Assembly: GCA_964057195.1 (NCBI GenBank)
Contig: OZ059838.1
Location: 2,418,001 to 2,482,000, forward strand
Direction: 5' to 3'
DNA: 64,000 nucleotides
DNA from: Orthosia cruda
Lineage: Eukaryota; Arthropoda; Insecta; Lepidoptera; Noctuidae
Of the stretch, positions 52,309-63,616 are shown piece after piece; position 1 is the stretch's first letter, and each line of letters opens with the position of its first letter. The notes under the pieces are model-generated. The model was not told the origin of the DNA. It made no database searches and saw nothing but the letters and a program-made list of their open reading frames with translations. Made by a program: the position numbers and the translations under genes.

Positions 52309-53344
52309 AGCAGAGCAGGTTTAGTAAAGTAATACATATATTGATAATCAGCCTTTTTAATTACAGCTAACAAAGCGTTGAAAAAAACCAAACAAGTTTT
52401 CTAAAATTGCAATCGATATTGTATAAATGAGTTTGTACGCGTTGACTGCGGCCGCCGCCACCATTGCACATCGACGGCCGATAACCTCCAATTTAAAAAC
52501 GAGGCTTAATAAAAATTGGAAGTTCGGACTTCGCTGGTCATTGCCATCGCTGATGTCAAATGACACTAGCCTACAATCTCAGCACCTGTAGCCAAGTTGA
52601 CAAACTACAATCGATAATGCTATTATAAAACGAATCAATGTATGGGAATGACTCATCTGAACGTTAAGTAACGCGGTCAGACCAAATAAATAGAAGCTGT
52701 TAAAATGTAGAAAGAGATTCGATGCGTAACGTTTGTAACTTGGCTAGGCCCGCCGGTCTGTTGTATTCCAAAATCACAACACCACTCGTCATCCAAACCA
52801 AAAAACCTACATCTAAACATATCAATATAAAATTGTACCTACTTACATAAATACTATGCAACCAAAAATCGGTCGGCTACAGAATGATCCTATTGGGATT
52901 GGATATTTTATCTTTCTTTCTTTCTTTAGAGTTATAGTAAGACGGACGGCCGGCAATACTGGACATCAAGTATTTTATTGCGACCCTGATTTAGGTGGTG
53001 CCAACGATAAAATAAAATAGTGGTTCGAAGAGTTAGGCGGGTTGTACAACATGTGAAAGCTGAAAAGCGAAAATCCTGAGCGTATTGTTTGTTTAGTGTG
53101 GATGAATTATTTTGTAGAGTAAAAGTAATGAAATGTGGTTTCTTGGTAAGCGCTTCATTTTAGATTAGCCAGGCCGATTTTAAATTTGTTCAATTATCTG
53201 AAAAATGGATTTTTATTTGAACAGGACAACGGTTGTCGAGTTGGTTAGTAGATGATAAAATTTTAATTGAAAGCAATACAGAATAATTGTCACCATAAAA
53301 CTTTTGTACCCATCTTATTATAAATACTTTTTTATGCTCTTGTT
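52309..53344. other. No gene recognised
   Basis: A minus-strand frame at 52357-52566 (69 codons, MSFDISDGNDQRSPNFQFLL, GRRCAMVAAAAVNAYKLIYT) crosses a short GC-rich patch and could be a 5' exon, but nothing confirms it. Confidence 0.35.
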
Positions 53345-53450
53345 AACTCGCTACCACCCTTGGTTGAGTGGTAGAGAATGCCTAAGATATTAAGATAGCT
53401 TAGGTAACTTTATGCTGCAAGAAGTATTAATAATTAAATAGAAACATTTT
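53345..53450 (+). mobile_element. LINE family L 3' UTR fragment
   Basis: CGCTACCACCCTTGGTTGAG TGGTAGAGAATGCCTAAGAT ATTAAG matches the 3' UTR at about 6135-6190. The 3' part is degraded. Confidence 0.6.
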
Positions 53451-53902
53451 GTGGTCCTTCGAGCCGGATTCGATCTGTTGACCTCTGGTTTGACCTCTAT
53501 TAGTACCTTCAACTGAGACTATCGTTTCTATATCCTTAGTAGTGTACTACTTTAACCGTTCTTAGTTTTTTAGCGTTCCGTGCCTAGCAACCATCAACTA
53601 AGGCTAACAAAGCAAATCATCCTATGCCGAGCTTAACTTATGTTAAGGGCAAAGAAAGATATTCATACAAACATGTAATCCCATATAATATTGCGTAGTT
53701 ATTTAGTCAACGGTTGCGACCAGGATTATACGACGACTTATGGTTTATCTTTTTATCCGATTTAAGGACAAACAGCAATAGCCATAGTAACTCTGGGTAA
53801 GGGCCTGTTAAGTGTTCTAAACTGATTATATACATGGGTAATATTGTTTGTTTTTGAAAGGTAATGTAGAGATTACCTTTCGAATTTACCTTTCATTTTT
53901 AT

Positions 53903-53950
53903 AATCAGATCAGAAGGTAGTTCTCTAGAAGGACCTTTTGATCTGATTTA
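53903..53950. repeat. 16-bp inverted repeat
   Basis: AATCAGATCAGAAGGT and ACCTTTTGATCTGATT pair with one mismatch around a loop containing GTTCTCTAGAAGG. Regions 53451-53902 and 53951-54289 show nothing else recognisable. Confidence 0.65.
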
Positions 53951-54289
53951 AAAAATCATTCTATGACAAAAAGCTACTTTTTACTCTGTAAAATGTACTA
54001 ATCCTGTGGGAGCGGAGCCGCAGGAAAAGCTAGTTATTTAATATTTTGATCATTTTCAAACATTAAGATTTTTAGAAACTCAAACAGCAATGGCCATAAT
54101 GACTTTAATATGAACTTCATCAAAGTCTTAAAACTATGTCAATCTCAACAAAAGTTTCATTAATTGATTTAAGATAACGATTAAACATAGCAAGAATCTT
54201 CAAAACGCCAGAAGCAACGTGTAATTGTCACTTGTGGAAAGAGACACAAGAAACCACTTGGTTACCTGCACTTTTTACAATTAGATTTT

Positions 54290-54840
54290 TTATTAGCCTA
54301 TATTGTCCCACTGCTGGGCAAAGGCCTTCCCCAAAGCCTGCCAACATTTTTTGAATTTTGCCTGTTCTGGACAATCCATCAAAATCGTCAAGCCAGCGTT
54401 TCTCAGACCTACCTCGGTTACGACGCCCGTTCTTAGGCACCCACTGTGTGACAATCCTGGCCCATCGGAACTGATACATCTTTCAAGTGTGACCGACCCA
54501 ATCTAACTTTAGCCTTGCAGACTTATCGCCAACATCAGTGATGCCTGTCTTGGAGTTGCGAATTGATCGGTGAGTTTGATTTTTAATAAGCTACGCTCCA
54601 TCTCGATCTTTGGCATACCTTGAGTTTGGACTTTTGAGCCTCTGTCAAAGACCAGGTCTGAGCACCATAGGTTAGGATAGGCAGGATACACATGTCTACG
54701 AGCTTGCGTTTTAGCGAGATAGGAAGGTCGCCCTTCATCAGCGCCTTCATGGACCAGTAGCTCCTCTAGGCGTTTTCAACACGACGGTCGATCTCATTGT
54801 CGGGGTTGAAGTTTAAATTGCCCAATATCATCATTATCAA
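54290..54840 (-). mobile_element. RTE-like LINE RT C-terminal fragment, frameshifted
   Basis: The minus strand in successive frames gives LNFNPDNEIDRRVENA, SYWSMKALMKGDLPISLKRK, LVDMCILPILTYGAQTWSLT, EAQKSKLKVC, MERSLLKIKLTDQ, MYQFRWARIVTQWVPKNGRR, NRGRSEKRWLDDFDGLSRT and GEGLCPAVGQYRLI. This is the RT thumb and C-terminal segment of a non-LTR element. At least three frameshifts are present. Region 54841-55261 shows nothing recognised. Confidence 0.75.
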
Positions 54841-55261
54841 CCCAAGCCAACCTCACCTGCTCGTGGTACAGCCTGCCTTCGACCAACGAGGCTCTAGCTA
54901 TCAACCGCCAACACGCATTGGATCAGCGAGGCGGTTTTATGGTCCAAGCCTAAACATGGCAAGTACAACACGATTAGTTATTTTTATATAAATAATAATT
55001 TGGTTTCACTATGTCTCCATATAACAAACAAACATTTAATATCCCTACAGCAAAAAAAGCTAAAAACACGCAACATAATCCTCGTACAAGTATTTAAACT
55101 TGCGTTACACAAATGAGAGCAACTTTAAATATTGCTTTACAACGAACGGTTTTAAATTGAGCTGTGCGAGCTTAGAAGGGGACGGGAGGGAGCGGGCTTA
55201 ACGTGAAGACAAACGACCGAAAAAAGACCATTGAAATGACGCAGCGTTGCAAAACAACGGT

Positions 55262-56112
55262 GTTGCCAAGTTAGCTGCTTTATAGCTGCATCTAGCTATT
55301 TTTAAACACTCTTCAGCTACAACCCAGAAAAAGATGTAACTTCACTATTTAGCTCCTTTACAACATAATGAAGATAACCATGCTCCACCTCTATACCTAT
55401 CCTCTTTGCTCCATAGCATTTAGCCAAAGTTACATATGCGGTGCCACCGACGATGCAGTGGAAGTGGCATAGTTTTCGGCCATATAATCTGAATTACTGT
55501 CGTGCCAGTGATACGAAGAAATCACAAAATGACAAAAACTGTGAAATGAGGGCTACCGTTTTTGTGCCCACCAGTTGGCGCCACTGACGAGTAGGGTCCT
55601 TAAATATAGTTGTTATCACGAGCAGGGTAGCGAAGTTTGCATTAAAATCAAACTTCGCTTCCTTGCGCCGCAAACTCTAATGCCGTATAAATGCGATCAA
55701 ATATAACACTGATTATGCCGCAGTTTTGCAAAGCTGATTTTTTTCGAAAAAATGTGGGATACAATTTTCCGAAACAAAATCAAAGTATTTATTAGTGTGT
55801 TTTTTGGTGATGCCTAGTGATGAGTAGGTCTTATAGTTAGATTATGGTGACTCAAAAACTACCCATTACATATACAAATCAAGAAAATACACATTTTAAC
55901 AATATAAGAATTTAAAATAGATATTTATTACAAATCCCAATTTCAATATTAACAATACAATATTTTTTTTATAACAAACATATTTAATACAATTAATTAT
56001 TATAATAAATATTCAGAATACGAAAATAGTGAAGTTACATCTTTTTCTGGGTTGTAGCTGAAGAGTGTTTAAAAATAGCTAGATGCAGCTATAAAGCAGC
56101 TAACTTGGCAAC
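55262..56112. mobile_element. DNA element with identical 89-bp inverted ends, 851 bp
   Basis: Bases 55262-55350 (GTTGCCAAGTTAGCTGCTTT ATAGCTGCATCTAGC...) and 56024-56112 are exact reverse complements over all 89 positions I compared. The interior has no coding frame. It contains a 10-bp perfect hairpin GCGAAGTTTG/CAAACTTCGC (55630-55658) and the phrase TCAAAGTATTTATTAGTGTG (about 55783), which also occurs at 5392-5415. Flanks do not show a clear target duplication (T on both sides). Confidence 0.85.
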
Positions 56113-56700
56113 TAATAAGTCAAGTTTTTTAACTGAAAAGCATAAATAAATAATTATCATTTAGTATATTACATTTTGTCAAGCAGGAATTCGTCAATGG
56201 TATAGTAGCATTTGTCAATTAAAAAAATATTTAGTCTCCGTTTAAATTGTGTCAAGTTTAAACCTTTAAAGTGATTTGGTATTTTATTGAATTTTCGGAG
56301 CCATGCAGAGGATGCTTTTGTTCATAAGGGCGGTATTTAAGGCTCTTAGAAATAGATCGTGACGATATTATTGTATTCTCGATCTATATTATATTGGTAA
56401 ATCCCGAAAAACCCGTACCTACCTTAATCTGCCTTATTTGGAAAATTTTCACAACATTAAAAAAAAAAGTGCTAAAAATCCATGATTTTGAAGATCTCAC
56501 TCTACACCAGCGCCCCCAGTGGCAAATCCAAACGCGATAGACCTCATTAACATAGTAAAGAATAAACAGAGAGATATTATAATCTCTGAATCTACTCTTT
56601 TAGAAAAGAAGGAAAATAATGCTCCAACTGCACTTTACTCCTAGCAGGTTGCAAAAAAACGAAACCGTTAAAAACACCCACTGAATTTCAGGTTTTTTTA
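56113..56700. other. No gene recognised
   Basis: AT-rich with no repeat or frame that I can support. Confidence 0.4.
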
Positions 56701-56704
56701 ATTT

Positions 56705-56815
56705 TATTATTGTGCTTGTCCACTAACTCACCTGATGGAAAGCAATGATTGACGGTGTAGCACGCTTGCATAAAAGTAACCTATTCACTCTTGTCTTAAA
56801 GACCCCGAGGTGGTA
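56705..56815 (+). repeat. Dispersed repeat family F, copy 2
   Basis: TTGTCCACTAACTCACCTGA TGGAAAGCAATGATTGACGG, GTAACCTATTCACTCTTGTC and TTAAAGACCCCGAGGTGG parallel 29338-29450. Confidence 0.6.
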
Positions 56816-57029
56816 GCTATCGGGGAACATTGACTCCGGCATTGAATTTAGTGAACGTTAAAACGTTTAGTGCGTATGGGTGTGATGTCCACCATGTACC
56901 GATGGCGCATCTCCGTATGTCTTGTAGTCCGATAGGGTGTACTAGCACAACCCTTCTATAGATAAAACTATTAAAAAAAGCGATTAAAAGAGCATTATCT
57001 TTCCTCTTAGATCTGATCGTTATAAGCAT

Positions 57030-57308
57030 ATGTATATATATTTGATATCTATATATTTTAGAATTATGTATTTATTTAAGCATGTATCACTGACACTATA
57101 TGTGAATGTTTTTATATCTTTGGTTAGTCGTTCATTTTTCTTCTCTTCCTGTTCTCACACACTATTTGTCTACATTTCTTCTTCATTTTTCCTTTTCGCG
57201 GGTATGCTGGTAGTAATTTCTTTAGATATAAGCGGTGCCTTTGTACTCTATTGTCTGGTGTGTTTTCTGTGTGTATTATACTGAGTGTAGATTAATAATA
57301 ATAATAAT
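57030..57308 (+). mobile_element. LINE 3' UTR ending in a TAA repeat
   Basis: T-rich, non-coding, with TTTTTCCTTTTCGCGGGTAT, GATATAAGCGGTGCCTTTGT, TCTGGTGTGTTTTCTGTGTG and ending ATTAATAATAATAATAAT (57291-57308). This resembles lepidopteran CR1-type 3' ends. The Dong element begins directly after the TAA repeat, so the tail served as its target. Confidence 0.55.
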
Positions 57309-60300
57309 CTGTGGAGCGACTTGACAGACAGTTGCCAAAAATTTTCTCTTAGAAATTTCTTCGATAATAAATATTTTTAACTATCTAAATTATACAAAAC
57401 AATATGAAATCAAAGAAAAAAAAACATACAACAGTAAAATCACCAAAAGTATGGCCGAAATACAAATTCAAGAATAAGAAATGTGAAAAATGAAGTCGAC
57501 GGCGACGTCATGTTAACGAGAGCTGCCGCCGCAAGAAATGCACGCCCACCACTTCCGGCCTCGTCGCCCAGCTCCGCCTCGCCGCCGCCGGAAACCAGCC
57601 CCACCGTGAGTGCTGTGACACCGGCCGTGGCAGTTGCGTCGAGCTCGAGCGACAAGTACTTCTCTCCGCCGACGACACCACCACCTGCGCGTCGACGGGG
57701 AGGACGCCGGCCGCCGGACCGCTTAGGACCTCGAGGCTTACCGGTCTCTGATAGGGTCCCAGCACCCGGCGGAAGTGTGCAGCGTATGAGATGGACACAA
57801 TTCATAAACGAAAATGTCATGCGCGAATACTTTGGGGCTACAGAGGGAGGAAACAACCTGACCGCGTACCGTGTCCGGATGCTCTCTTTGTTTCAGGTGC
57901 TTGAGCCAGCCGTCAACGTTTCGGCCCCACGACTTTCGGATCAGGTGCGGGTCATCCAGCGTAATCGTATGTTGGATGATACTGTACTTGATCGCCTCCG
58001 AACGGAAATGGGTACCCGTGTCACTGCCCCATCGTCGCAGGCTGTGGTGCTACCACAGTCCAACCACGCTGACGAGGAGAGTAGTGATAGGGTTACAAAC
58101 GTAAGTACCCAGTGGAATGAGGAATTGAGGAGAGCTTTGGAGTGTGCTATTCGGGAGTATCGCAACATGCCACCCGAACTTAGGCCACGATTACCTCGTT
58201 TGCCCATGCATAACAAGAATAGGGCGCTGGTGGCTGTTCTGGATTCGCAGTTGTCAAACTATTTTGATGACTGCGAAGACCTCACTGATACACATTCGAT
58301 CATGTTCTGCGCGGATGTAGCGGCATGTCGTGTAGCTCATGTCAAATTTGCAGATGACAGAGCTACACGACCGAAACCAGCCGTACCAGCTTGGCAGTGC
58401 AGGATCGAACGTCGTATTGGTGGGCCAGAGCACTCATCGGCAAACTAATTTGTTTCAGGGAGGGCAATAGCCGCCCAAGAGTGATGCGCTTTGTGAGACG
58501 GGCGTTTTCGGAGACTGATGTCAGCCCTCGAGACTATATATCCCATGTCACAGAGCGCATCGACTTCCTGAAACAAAAAGTGTATGCATGGGCAAACCGT
58601 ATTCGTAGGTACAGGCGGAGAGTGGAGCGATACACCCAGAATCGCACATTCCAAAGTAATGAAAGTTGGGTTTATCGGGCTTGGGAGCGACCCAACCAAG
58701 GTGTGACTGATACGCACCTGCCGGATGATGACGCTATGTTTTCATTGTGGCGCAGCATCTGGTCGGTGCCTGTCAGTCACACCGAAGGTGAATGGACTCG
58801 GGAGGTCGAACGAGCGTGTGATCCAATACAAGAAATGAAAAAATCACGATCAGCCCCAAGATGTAGTCCGTGCAGTCCGTCCGTTGCCGAACTGGAAATC
58901 TCCAGGACCGGACGGACTGCACAACTTTTGGATCAAGTGGCTACAAAGGTCGCACGCTCGTTTGGCATCTCAGTACCAGGCAGCCTTAGAGTTTGGGACG
59001 CTACCCAAGTTCCTTACAACAGGAATAACCCACCTGCTCCACAAGTCTGGTATCACCGCGGAACCAACAAAATTATAGACCAATTACATGTTTACCAACG
59101 GTCTATAAGGTTCTTACATCCATTTTGAGAGTTAAAATTAATAAACACGTCGACGATAACTCCATCATGTCGGTCTCTCAGAATGGATGTAGGAACGGGT
59201 CCCGCGGTACTAAGGAGCTACTCCTTATTGATATGGCCATTAGCCAACAGGTTCGGCGTTCCCGAAAGGATCTGTCGACATGTTGGATAGATTATAAGAA
59301 GGCCTATGACTCGGTGCCTCATACATGGCTCATGAGGGTGCTAGAATTGTATAAAATAGATACAACTCTACGCACCTTCCTGATGTCGTGTATGAGGCAA
59401 TGGAGCACAGTCCTTCGCTATCCAGGATGTCGAAATATCCAGAGGAATAGCGAACCTGTAAGGATCGAGCGAGGTATATTCCAGGGCGATAGTTTGAGTC
59501 CACTTTGGTTTTGTCTTTCCCTGAATCCTCTAAGCATGCTGCTGGAGAATTCAGGGCTAGGCTATCGGTTGAAGAGAGGTGGTCTGGTTATATCTCACCT
59601 CCTTTACATGGATGATCTGAAGCTCTTTGCCCCCAGCAATCTTCAGCTGATGGAGCTACTGAAGGTAACTGAAACTTTTAGTAGCGCCATTAGAATGGAG
59701 TTTGGTGTGGACAAATGTGCGGTCATGCATGTAAAGCGAGGGGAGATTGTGGAATCCGTAGGTATTCAACTAGCGGATTCCATAAACCTGAGATCCCTCT
59801 CTCCAAACGAAACCTATAAGTATTTGGGTATGTCGGAAGCGTTAGGTATCAGCACTACTGACATGAAGCAATCGTTGAGGGAACGCTTCTTTGGCCGTCT
59901 GAAGAAGGTATTCAATAGCCTTCTTTCAAGCGGAAACAAGGTGCGCGCCTTCAACGGTTGGGTCATGCCGGTATTGATGTACTCTTTCGGCATACTCAAA
60001 TGGACTCAAACGGAACTCGAAGCCCTGGATAGGCGGGTCCGTACACTGCTGACTGCATATCGAATGCATCACCCACGATCGTCGGTCATGAGATTGTATA
60101 TCCCGCGGAAGTGTGGTGGCCGAGGCTTTTTAAATGCCAAAAACCTCCACAACCGCGAGATATGCAATCTCAGGGAATATTTTCTACACACCGTCGTGGG
60201 TATGCATATATATATGTAGAGATATAGTAGCAGTGGACAAGGGACTCACCCCGCTCTCCTTGGCGTATGAGAACTGGCGCAAGCCTGTAGTGCTTGATAC

Positions 60301-61241
60301 TAACGACCGCAGGGAAGTATGGCAGAGTAAGGAGCTTCACGTACGCTTTTTCCGGGCCCTACATGGGTCCGATGTAGACCAAGCAGCGTCCGTAGCCTGG
60401 CTGCGTTTCGGTGACCTCTTTGGGGAAACCGAAGGTTTTGTCTGTGCAATTATGGACGAAGTTATCATGACGAATAACTACCGGAGATTTATTGTGAAGG
60501 ATAGCACGGTTGACATCTGTCGGGCATGTCACCGCCCGGGTGAATCGATCCGACACATTATCTCTGGATGTTCTCGTCTAGCTAACGAGGAGTACTTGCA
60601 TAGGCACAACCTTGTAGCGAGGATCATCCACCAGCAACTTGCTCTGAAATACACTCTTGTGGCATCGGAGGTACCGTACTACAAGTATGTGCCCGACCCA
60701 GTTCTCGAAAATGGCAATATCAAATTGTACTGGGATCGGTCCATCATCACTGACAGGACTATTGTAGCCAATAAGCCTGCTATAGTGGTGGTGGACCGAA
60801 TCGAGAGGCGTGCAATGATTGTTGACATTACCGTACCGCATGACGGGAACCTCGTGAAAGCCGAGAAAGATAAGCAAATCAAGTATCTTGACTTGGATCG
60901 CGAGGTTGTCGACATGTGGGATGTAGACACAGCGATCATTGTACCGATAGTCGTGTCAGCCAATGGCTTAATAGCCACGAGCCTCGACCAACATCTTAGG
61001 AGGCTCTCGTTAGGCGGCTGGGTCAAGGGCCTGATCCAGAAAGCAGTACTGCTGCACACGGCTCGCATTGTTAGGAGGTTTCTCTCTCTGGAGCCCTGAC
61101 CGCCGGTAGCTTGGACCCTGTTCCCGATACCGGTGGGCCTCTATTTTCTATATTTTAAATGTTTTTTTTTTATTTTGTGTTTTATAAAAATATTTATAAA
61201 TTTAGTCAATAAGAAAAGAAATTAAATAAAGGAAATAAATA
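57309..61241 (+). mobile_element. Dong/R4-clade LINE, near full length (3.9 kb), disabled
   Basis: Starts CTGTGGAGCGACTTGACAGA right after TAA repeats and ends TTAAATAAAGGAAATAAATA AATAAAG. The single long ORF expected for this clade is split among frames starting at 57483, 58391, 58884, 59125 and 60134. The 3' half is about 97% identical by eye to the truncated copy at 11626-13777. Confidence 0.9.
57483..61099 (+). pseudogene. Dong/R4 polyprotein (N-terminal domain, RT, zinc knuckle, endonuclease)
   Basis: The frame 57483-58448 has a Pro/Ala/Ser-rich N-terminus, then RMRWTQFINENVMREYFGAT and MPPELRPRLPRLPMHNKN; the first in-frame ATG is at 57510. A frameshift near 58400 leads to FVRRAFSETDVSPRDYISHV. 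A shift near 58870 gives PNWKSPGPDGLHNFWIKWLQ, the start of RT. Frame 59125-60219 has CWIDYKKAYDSVPHTW, GIFQGDSLSPLWFC and LLYMDDLKLF. An AT-repeat expansion near 60205-60216 shifts the frame again. Frame 60134-61099 ends with CRACHRPGESIRHIISGC and NKPAIVVVDRIERRAMIVDI. The Asp of the endonuclease PD motif is Ala here, while the truncated copy has Asp. Confidence 0.9.
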
Positions 61242-61670
61242 AATAAAGCATTACATCCATATCGAATGTAGGGCACTACTAACAACTTTTTGGGGACAAA
61301 AATCTGACAATCTAGCTAGTTTTTACAAAAGCTCTAGTTATAAAGGTAATGGTATAGTTGGCAACATTGCAACACTGCAAAACAGCTGCTCAGACGCGTC
61401 CGCGGAACAGCAAAGGAAACTTTGTGTTGTTCGGGAAACGCCACTTTGCCTAGATTCGTGGTTTTGTTTCATACGGCTATTATCTGGCATTCTTGGTATT
61501 AAAACGCGGAGGTGAGTGGGAGGTAAAGTTTTTTTGCAGTCGGCCTATTTGTTCTGACTGTATGTGGCTGTTGAATTGCATCATTGTGTTACATATAATG
61601 TTATCATGCATACCTATAAGGACGTACTCAGACCTTGTTACTTCAGAATGGTCAAGTGCGTATTACTTAC
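61242..61670. other. No gene recognised
   Basis: Flank of the Dong element. No TAA continuation follows its 3' end except ATAAATAAATAAAG. Confidence 0.4.
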
Positions 61671-61679
61671 AACCGGGGT

Positions 61680-61862
61680 GCGGGTATGACTAGGAACTCC
61701 CTTAATGATGATGATCGATGACCAGCCGCTGATGTATGAACGTAAATGAAGCAGCTAAAGTACCTAATAAGGATCGTAGTAGGTCGAGTTCTGAAGCTTC
61801 AACCGTTTTTTAGGGATTTTTGATGACAAAAGTGCGTGAGTTTATGTATGCGTATATGTTAA
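61680..61862 (+). mobile_element. SINE-like family S copy
   Basis: GCTGATGTATGAACGTAAAT GAAGCAGCTAAAG, AAGGATCGTAGTAGGTCGAG and AAAAGTGCGTGAGTTTATGT ATGCGTATATG. It ends head-on against the tail of the LINE at 61862-62729. Confidence 0.6.
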
Positions 61863-62729
61863 TTATTTATTTATTTAATACTTCATGCACACAAACGTAC
61901 AGAGGCGGACTTAATGCCTTAGGCATTTTTCTACCAGTCAACCTTTGGGTGATGCAGAGACACCTAGTGTTAGATGCAATATTGACAATTAAACGAATCA
62001 GGTTCATGCAAAAAATATATATAGATTATAAATATAATATAAGCAAGAAAATTATACCATATATACTCAAAAGAATAAACTAAATATATAGATAAACATT
62101 AGTAATATTAGATTAAAATTTGAAAAACATTAGCGTTGTGACGATACTACTGCCAACTTCTTGCGAATGTGCTCGCGAACTTTAACTTTGAAGGTTAACC
62201 AGTTGGTTGCCATCCTGATTTCCTGAGGGAGCGCATTCCACAGAGAAATAGACTTAACGAAGAAAGAACAGTGAATGAAGTCAGTGTGGTGAGTGGGACA
62301 TTGAAGAAGGCGGATATGGGATGACCGTAGATTTTTATTGTGGTTGGCGCAAATGTAGTTAAAGTGAGGGGCCAGATAACTAGGGGAATTAGAAGAGGCG
62401 AGAAATGAGAAGAACGTAGTTAGTGCGCTTTGCTCTCTGCGCTGGCGTACAGGCAACAACTTTGGAAGCGATCGATGCGCAGAGACATGATCATATTTAC
62501 GCAAATTGAAAACGAATCGAATGCAGTAATTTAGAAGACGGTCAAGTTTGTTGAGAAGATCTGCATTCAGGTCATAGTAGCACACGTCACCATAATCGAT
62601 GATAGAAAAATTAGGGCCTGCACAAGCATTGCCTTCGTGTTCGACGGTAATAAGTTTTTCATACGATACAGAGCCCGCAGCGTTCCAGTGACCTTCCGAC
62701 TGACACTCAACTATGGCATTTAAGACCAA
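61862..62729 (-). mobile_element. CR1/Jockey-group LINE family L, 3' end (intact last 199 codons)
   Basis: The minus-strand frame 62729-62130 gives FSIIDYGDVCYYDLNADLLN, LLNYCIRFVFNLRKYDHVSA, HRSLPKLLPVRQRREQSALT, FLASSNSPSYLAPHFNYICA, NHNKNLRSSHIRLLQCPTHH and SISLWNALPQEIRMATNWLT. No stop interrupts it, in contrast to the homologous copy at 5515-6228. The 3' UTR (TTAAGTCCGCCTCTGTACG sense) ends in TAAATAAATAAATAA at 61862-61877. 5'-truncated within the RT C-terminal domain. Confidence 0.8.
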
Positions 62730-63616
62730 ATCTACTACGGGTCATGAATTTATAATATAATATGAAGAACAAAATCACAACCGATATAATACCTGTGTTA
62801 GGTACAACAGAAACTGACTGTGTTCCCGCATCTTTAGCCGCATATAAACTTTTCAATGTTGAAACGACTACGACTCCACATAACAATTATATGATGATCT
62901 TGAGTTGCTCACCCAAAAGCTAACTTCTATAAATATCCCAACATATTGTGTTTATTCAATAAAGGCATTGAAAACAATAACTTCTGCCGATATTCTGAAA
63001 TTAATAAACTTATATTTGGAGGGTTAAGCTATAAACTAGCGGCCGAGGTAATAACTTAAATTCCTACTAGATTTAATATAAATTGTTTGATAATAAGCAA
63101 GTTGCCATATTTTTAGGGGATTGGCTACATATTAGAGTAGACATAAGTAAAATATAGGTTGGGTGGGTGGTAACTGTATTGAAGAGTTCAGATAAGCTAT
63201 AGCTCCATGTGAAATAGGTACTGATGGTATTCAGCTACAACCAGATAGACTTCAAGCTTTTTTTATGTTTTTGGAATTGACTTACACACTGTTCCGATGT
63301 TGTTGAATTAGGTATTTTACCTATGTTTGCAATATTTGTAAGTATGTGAGAACCATGAACCTATTTATCTAATTAATATATGTATCTGTTAATGCTTTTA
63401 ATACTTTATACCTATACGTAGTATAGTATGTAGTGCTTTTCTGGCTGCATTATCCTCACATATATGAATTTATTAATGTATGTACTTATGTCAGTGTCAG
63501 TTCTTCTCCATAACAAGCTACTTTACCCAATGGGCGGTAGATTTAATTATTATTACTTGTAAATTTTTATTGTTGGCGTTCAAAAGTGCCGCTTCGTGGC
63601 CTAGTTGAAATAAATA
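62730..63616. other. No gene recognised
   Basis: AT-rich. TTGTTGGCGTTCAAAAGTGC with a preceding ATTATTATTACTTG at about 63547-63590 may be a LINE tail. Nothing else can be supported. Confidence 0.4.

Noticed and set aside
52440..52470. A NotI-like GCGGCCGC followed by a Kozak-like GCCACCATTG, suggestive of vector sequence
   Set aside because: Flanking DNA is ordinary AT-rich insect sequence, there is no ATG at the expected place and no other vector feature; chance GC patch.
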